The notes below the pieces were generated by a model. It made no database searches. It had not been told where the DNA came from and saw only the letters and a list, made by a program, of their open reading frames with translations. The position numbers were made by a program, and so were the translations under genes. A DNA stretch of 64,000 nt from Geobacter sp. (lineage in GTDB: Bacteria > Desulfobacterota > Desulfuromonadia > Geobacterales > Geobacteraceae): the NCBI GenBank assembly GCA_003490025.1, contig DNJC01000089.1, forward strand, positions 55,553 through 119,552. Direction: 5' to 3'. Numbering within the stretch: position 1 is the first letter of the stretch; each line of letters starts with the position of its first letter. Of this stretch, positions 61,491 through 64,000 are shown piece after piece.

Positions 61491-61643
61491 AACTAGATCC
61501 TCTCATGTGAAATTTGCTCAGGATAAACGTTTTCTCGGGCCCGGTCAAGAAAAGCGGCACGCGGGGGCGTAAAAGGAAAAAAGCTTGCCGCAGGCGCCCA
61601 ATGAGTGTAGGAAGGTATGTTTTTTTCAGGAGGTGGATGACCC

Positions 61644-63920
61644 ATGAGCGTCGTCGAAAACAAGCAAATTCTTGAAATCATAGTCGAAGAGAGCGGCCTG
61701 CCGCGCGCGGGGGTCACGCAGACCGTTGCGCTCTTGAACGAGGGGGGGACCGTTCCCTTCATCGCGCGCTACCGGAAGGAACAGACCGGCGAACTGGACG
61801 AGGTGCAGATCCGGCAGATCGAGGACCTGCTCAGCTATCACCGCGAACTGGCCGAGCGCAAGGTCACGGTGCTGAAGAGCATCGAGGAGCAGGGGAAGCT
61901 GACCCCGGAACTCTCCGCGCGGATAGGGAACTGCCGCAAGAAGACCGAACTGGAGGATCTCTACCTCCCCTTCAAGCCGAAGCGGAGAACGAAGGCGACC
62001 ATAGCGCGGGAGCGCGGCTTGGAGCCGCTGGCGGAACTGATCGCGGCCCAGGAGCTGACGCAAGGCTCCCCCGCCGATGTCGCGGCCCCTTTCGTCAACC
62101 CGGAGCTCGGCGTCGCCGACGCGGACGCCGCCATCGAGGGTGCCGGACACATCATCGCCGAGGGGTTGAGCGAGAACGCCGACCTGCGCGGCATGGTGCG
62201 GCTCCTCTCCCGCGAGCAGGGGATATTCTCGTCGCAGCTTCTCGGGGAGGGGGTGGACCGCGAAGGTAAGTTCAAGATGTACTACGACTACCAGGAACCG
62301 CTCAAGACGATCCCCTCGCACCGAATGCTCGCCATGCGGCGAGGCGAAAAGGAAAGCGTGCTGAGGCTCGTTCTGCTGGCGCCCGAGGAGGAGATCGTCG
62401 GCAGACTCAAGGGATCGCTCGTCAGGAGGGAGAGCATCTTCAGAGGGATCCTGGAAGCGGCGGCGGCCGACGCCTACAAGAGGCTGATCGCCCCCTCCAT
62501 CGAGGTCGAGCTGAGGCTGGAGGCGAAGACCAGGGCGGACGAGGCGGCCATCGCCGTCTTCGCACAGAACCTGAGAAACCTGCTGCTCCTTCCCCCCGCA
62601 GGGGGGAGGCGCGTGCTCGGCATCGACCCGGGGATGCGGACCGGCTGCAAGCTGGCGGCCATCAGCGAGACCGGGCGCTTCCTTGAGCACGCCACCATCT
62701 ACCCGCACACCGGCGGACCGAAGGCTCTGGCCGCAGGGGCGGAGCTGGCGGCCATGGTGGAGCGCCATGACTGCCGCCTCATCGCCATCGGCAACGGCAC
62801 CGGCGGCAGGGAGACGGAGATCTTCGCGCGCGAGGCGCTGAGAAGCGCGGGGGTGAAGGCGGAGATCGTCATGGTCAACGAGGCGGGGGCGAGCATCTAT
62901 TCCGCGTCGGACATCGCGAGGGAGGAATTCCCGGATCTCGACCTGACCATTCGCGGCGCCATCTCGATAGGGCGCAGACTCCAGGACCCGCTGGCGGAAC
63001 TGGTGAAGATAGACCCGAAGAGCATCGGCGTCGGACAGTACCAGCACGACGTGAACCAGACGCTCCTCAAGAAGGCGCTCGACGCGGTGGTTGAGTCGTG
63101 CGTCAACTTCGTCGGCGTCGACCTGAACAGCGCCTCCTGGGCGCTCCTCTCCTACGTCGCCGGCGTCTCGGAAACCCAGGGGCGCGCCATCGTGCGCCAC
63201 CGCGACGAGAACGGCCCGTTCCCGACGCGCCAGTCGCTCCTCAAGGTGGCCCGCTTCGGGCCTAAGGCGTTCGAGCAGGCGGCGGGCTTCCTGAGGATCA
63301 GGGGGGGCGGGAACCCCTTGGACAACAGCGCCGTGCATCCCGAGAATTACGGGGTGGTGGAGAAGATGGCGCAGGACCTCGGGGTGAGCGTGGCGCAGCT
63401 GGCAGCCAGCCCTGGTCTCTGCGCCGGGATCAGGCTGGAGCGCTACGTCACGGACACGGTCGGCATCCCGACTCTCACCGACATCCTGAACGAACTCAAG
63501 AAGCCGGGTCGCGACCCGCGCGAGCAGTTCCAGAGCGCCACCTTCCGCGAGGACGTGATGACCATCCAGGACCTGAAGGAGGGGATGATCCTCCAGGGGG
63601 TGGTGACCAATGTCGCCGCCTTCGGGGCCTTCGTGGACATAGGGGTGCACCAGGACGGGCTGGTGCACGTAAGCCAGCTGGCCGGCCGCTTCGTCAAGGA
63701 TCCCAACGACGCCGTCAAGGTAGGCGAGATCGTGAAGGTGAAGGTGCTTTCGGCGGACGCGGAAAGAAAGAGGATCTCGCTCTCCATCAAGCAGGCGGAG
63801 CCCGAGAAGACAACGAAGGGTGCTACGGTGAAAAACCAGCCGAAGGAGAGGAGTGCCAACGTGAAGCCGGCCAGCGAGCAGCCGTCATGGGAAAAGGCGG
63901 GGTTCAGGGTTAAGAAATAG
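61644..63920 (+). CDS. tex: Tex-family RNA-binding transcription accessory protein
   Basis: This 758-residue protein has the Tex architecture: an N-terminal helical region (TVPFIARYRKEQTGELDEVQ, split by position), a YqgF/RNase H-like domain with VLGIDPGMRTGCKLA near residue 325, helix-hairpin-helix units near residues 490-560, and a C-terminal S1 domain from about residue 635 (GMILQGVVTNVAAFGAFVDIGVHQDGLVHVSQ). It binds nucleic acid and affects transcription elongation. ATG 61644 follows caggaggtgg. The very end (after residue 720) is a basic, low-complexity tail. Confidence 0.95.
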   Translation: MSVVENKQILEIIVEESGLPRAGVTQTVALLNEGGTVPFIARYRKEQTGELDEVQIRQIEDLLSYHRELAERKVTVLKSIEEQGKLTPELSARIGNCRKKTELEDLYLPFKPKRRTKATIARERGLEPLAELIAAQELTQGSPADVAAPFVNPELGVADADAAIEGAGHIIAEGLSENADLRGMVRLLSREQGIFSSQLLGEGVDREGKFKMYYDYQEPLKTIPSHRMLAMRRGEKESVLRLVLLAPEEEIVGRLKGSLVRRESIFRGILEAAAADAYKRLIAPSIEVELRLEAKTRADEAAIAVFAQNLRNLLLLPPAGGRRVLGIDPGMRTGCKLAAISETGRFLEHATIYPHTGGPKALAAGAELAAMVERHDCRLIAIGNGTGGRETEIFAREALRSAGVKAEIVMVNEAGASIYSASDIAREEFPDLDLTIRGAISIGRRLQDPLAELVKIDPKSIGVGQYQHDVNQTLLKKALDAVVESCVNFVGVDLNSASWALLSYVAGVSETQGRAIVRHRDENGPFPTRQSLLKVARFGPKAFEQAAGFLRIRGGGNPLDNSAVHPENYGVVEKMAQDLGVSVAQLAASPGLCAGIRLERYVTDTVGIPTLTDILNELKKPGRDPREQFQSATFREDVMTIQDLKEGMILQGVVTNVAAFGAFVDIGVHQDGLVHVSQLAGRFVKDPNDAVKVGEIVKVKVLSADAERKRISLSIKQAEPEKTTKGATVKNQPKERSANVKPASEQPSWEKAGFRVKK

Positions 63921-63924
63921 GGAC

Positions 63925-63960
63925 AGAGATTAAGATAAAGATAAAGATAAAGATAAAGGT
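63925..63960. repeat. ATAAAG hexamer repeat downstream of tex
   Basis: AGATTAAGATAAAGATAAAGATAAAG repeats follow the tex stop codon at the window edge. They match the family at 56200 and 57145. Confidence 0.85.
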
Positions 63961-64000
63961 AAAGTTCTAAGATTAAGGTCTAGCAGGTCGTTGAAAATAA

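Noticed and set aside
58489..61643. FMN riboswitch for the rib genes
   Set aside because: The conserved aptamer words were not found before ribD, ribE, ribBA or the dCMP deaminase gene.

Overview
The window looks like a chromosomal segment from a Geobacter-type bacterium (order Geobacterales: Geobacter, Geomonas, Citrifermentans or a close relative). This rests on a GEMM-Ib riboswitch of the 3',3'-cGAMP type known from Geobacter, an in-frame UGA at the active site of a peroxiredoxin, dense chemosensory and two-component signalling genes, a hemerythrin/iron-sulfur stress operon, and moderately high GC in the housekeeping parts. It is an assignment by inference; no rRNA is present.

Layout. 1-9 kb: mixed small units, including a methyltransferase, a HEPN/MNT toxin-antitoxin pair, a CrtI-like flavin oxidoreductase, a lipase-maturation-factor-like membrane protein, a PsiE-like protein, a VOC protein, lspA and two small orphans. 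9.4-23.3 kb: a chemosensory operon in Wsp-like order (MCP, CheW, CheR-TPR, CheW, second MCP, CheA-REC, CheB). The usual WspR diguanylate cyclase is absent. The operon ends instead in two REC-histidine kinases and two stand-alone receiver proteins. 23.3-27.7 kb: an exonuclease/GIY-YIG pair, two small Cys-rich proteins, one of them behind the riboswitch, a PAS histidine kinase and a fibronectin-III-like protein.

27.7-44.4 kb is an accessory, defence-like region. It holds a tandem array of about 82-bp hairpin units, a HigB/HigA-ImmA pair, and a type I restriction-modification operon (hsdM, hsdS, two uncharacterised genes, hsdR, YgjP-like metallopeptidase). After these come a second HEPN/MNT pair, a decayed DUF4160/DUF2442 pair, GIY-YIG genes and fragments, and dispersed hairpin elements. 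It ends at the tmRNA gene ssrA, a frequent integration site, but no integrase is visible.

44.5-64 kb is core genome: smpB, an amidohydrolase, panB-panC-panD, a GAF-containing MCP, phosphofructokinase, and a selenocysteine peroxiredoxin divergent from a DUF1858-like/FeS/hemerythrin operon with a CRP/FNR-family operator. Homoserine dehydrogenase follows. Next is a nucleotide/riboflavin gene string (dCMP deaminase, nrdR, ribD, ribE, ribBA, ribH, nusB), then tex. Intergenic regions carry many palindromes and 6-7-bp tandem repeats, some of which run into coding sequence.
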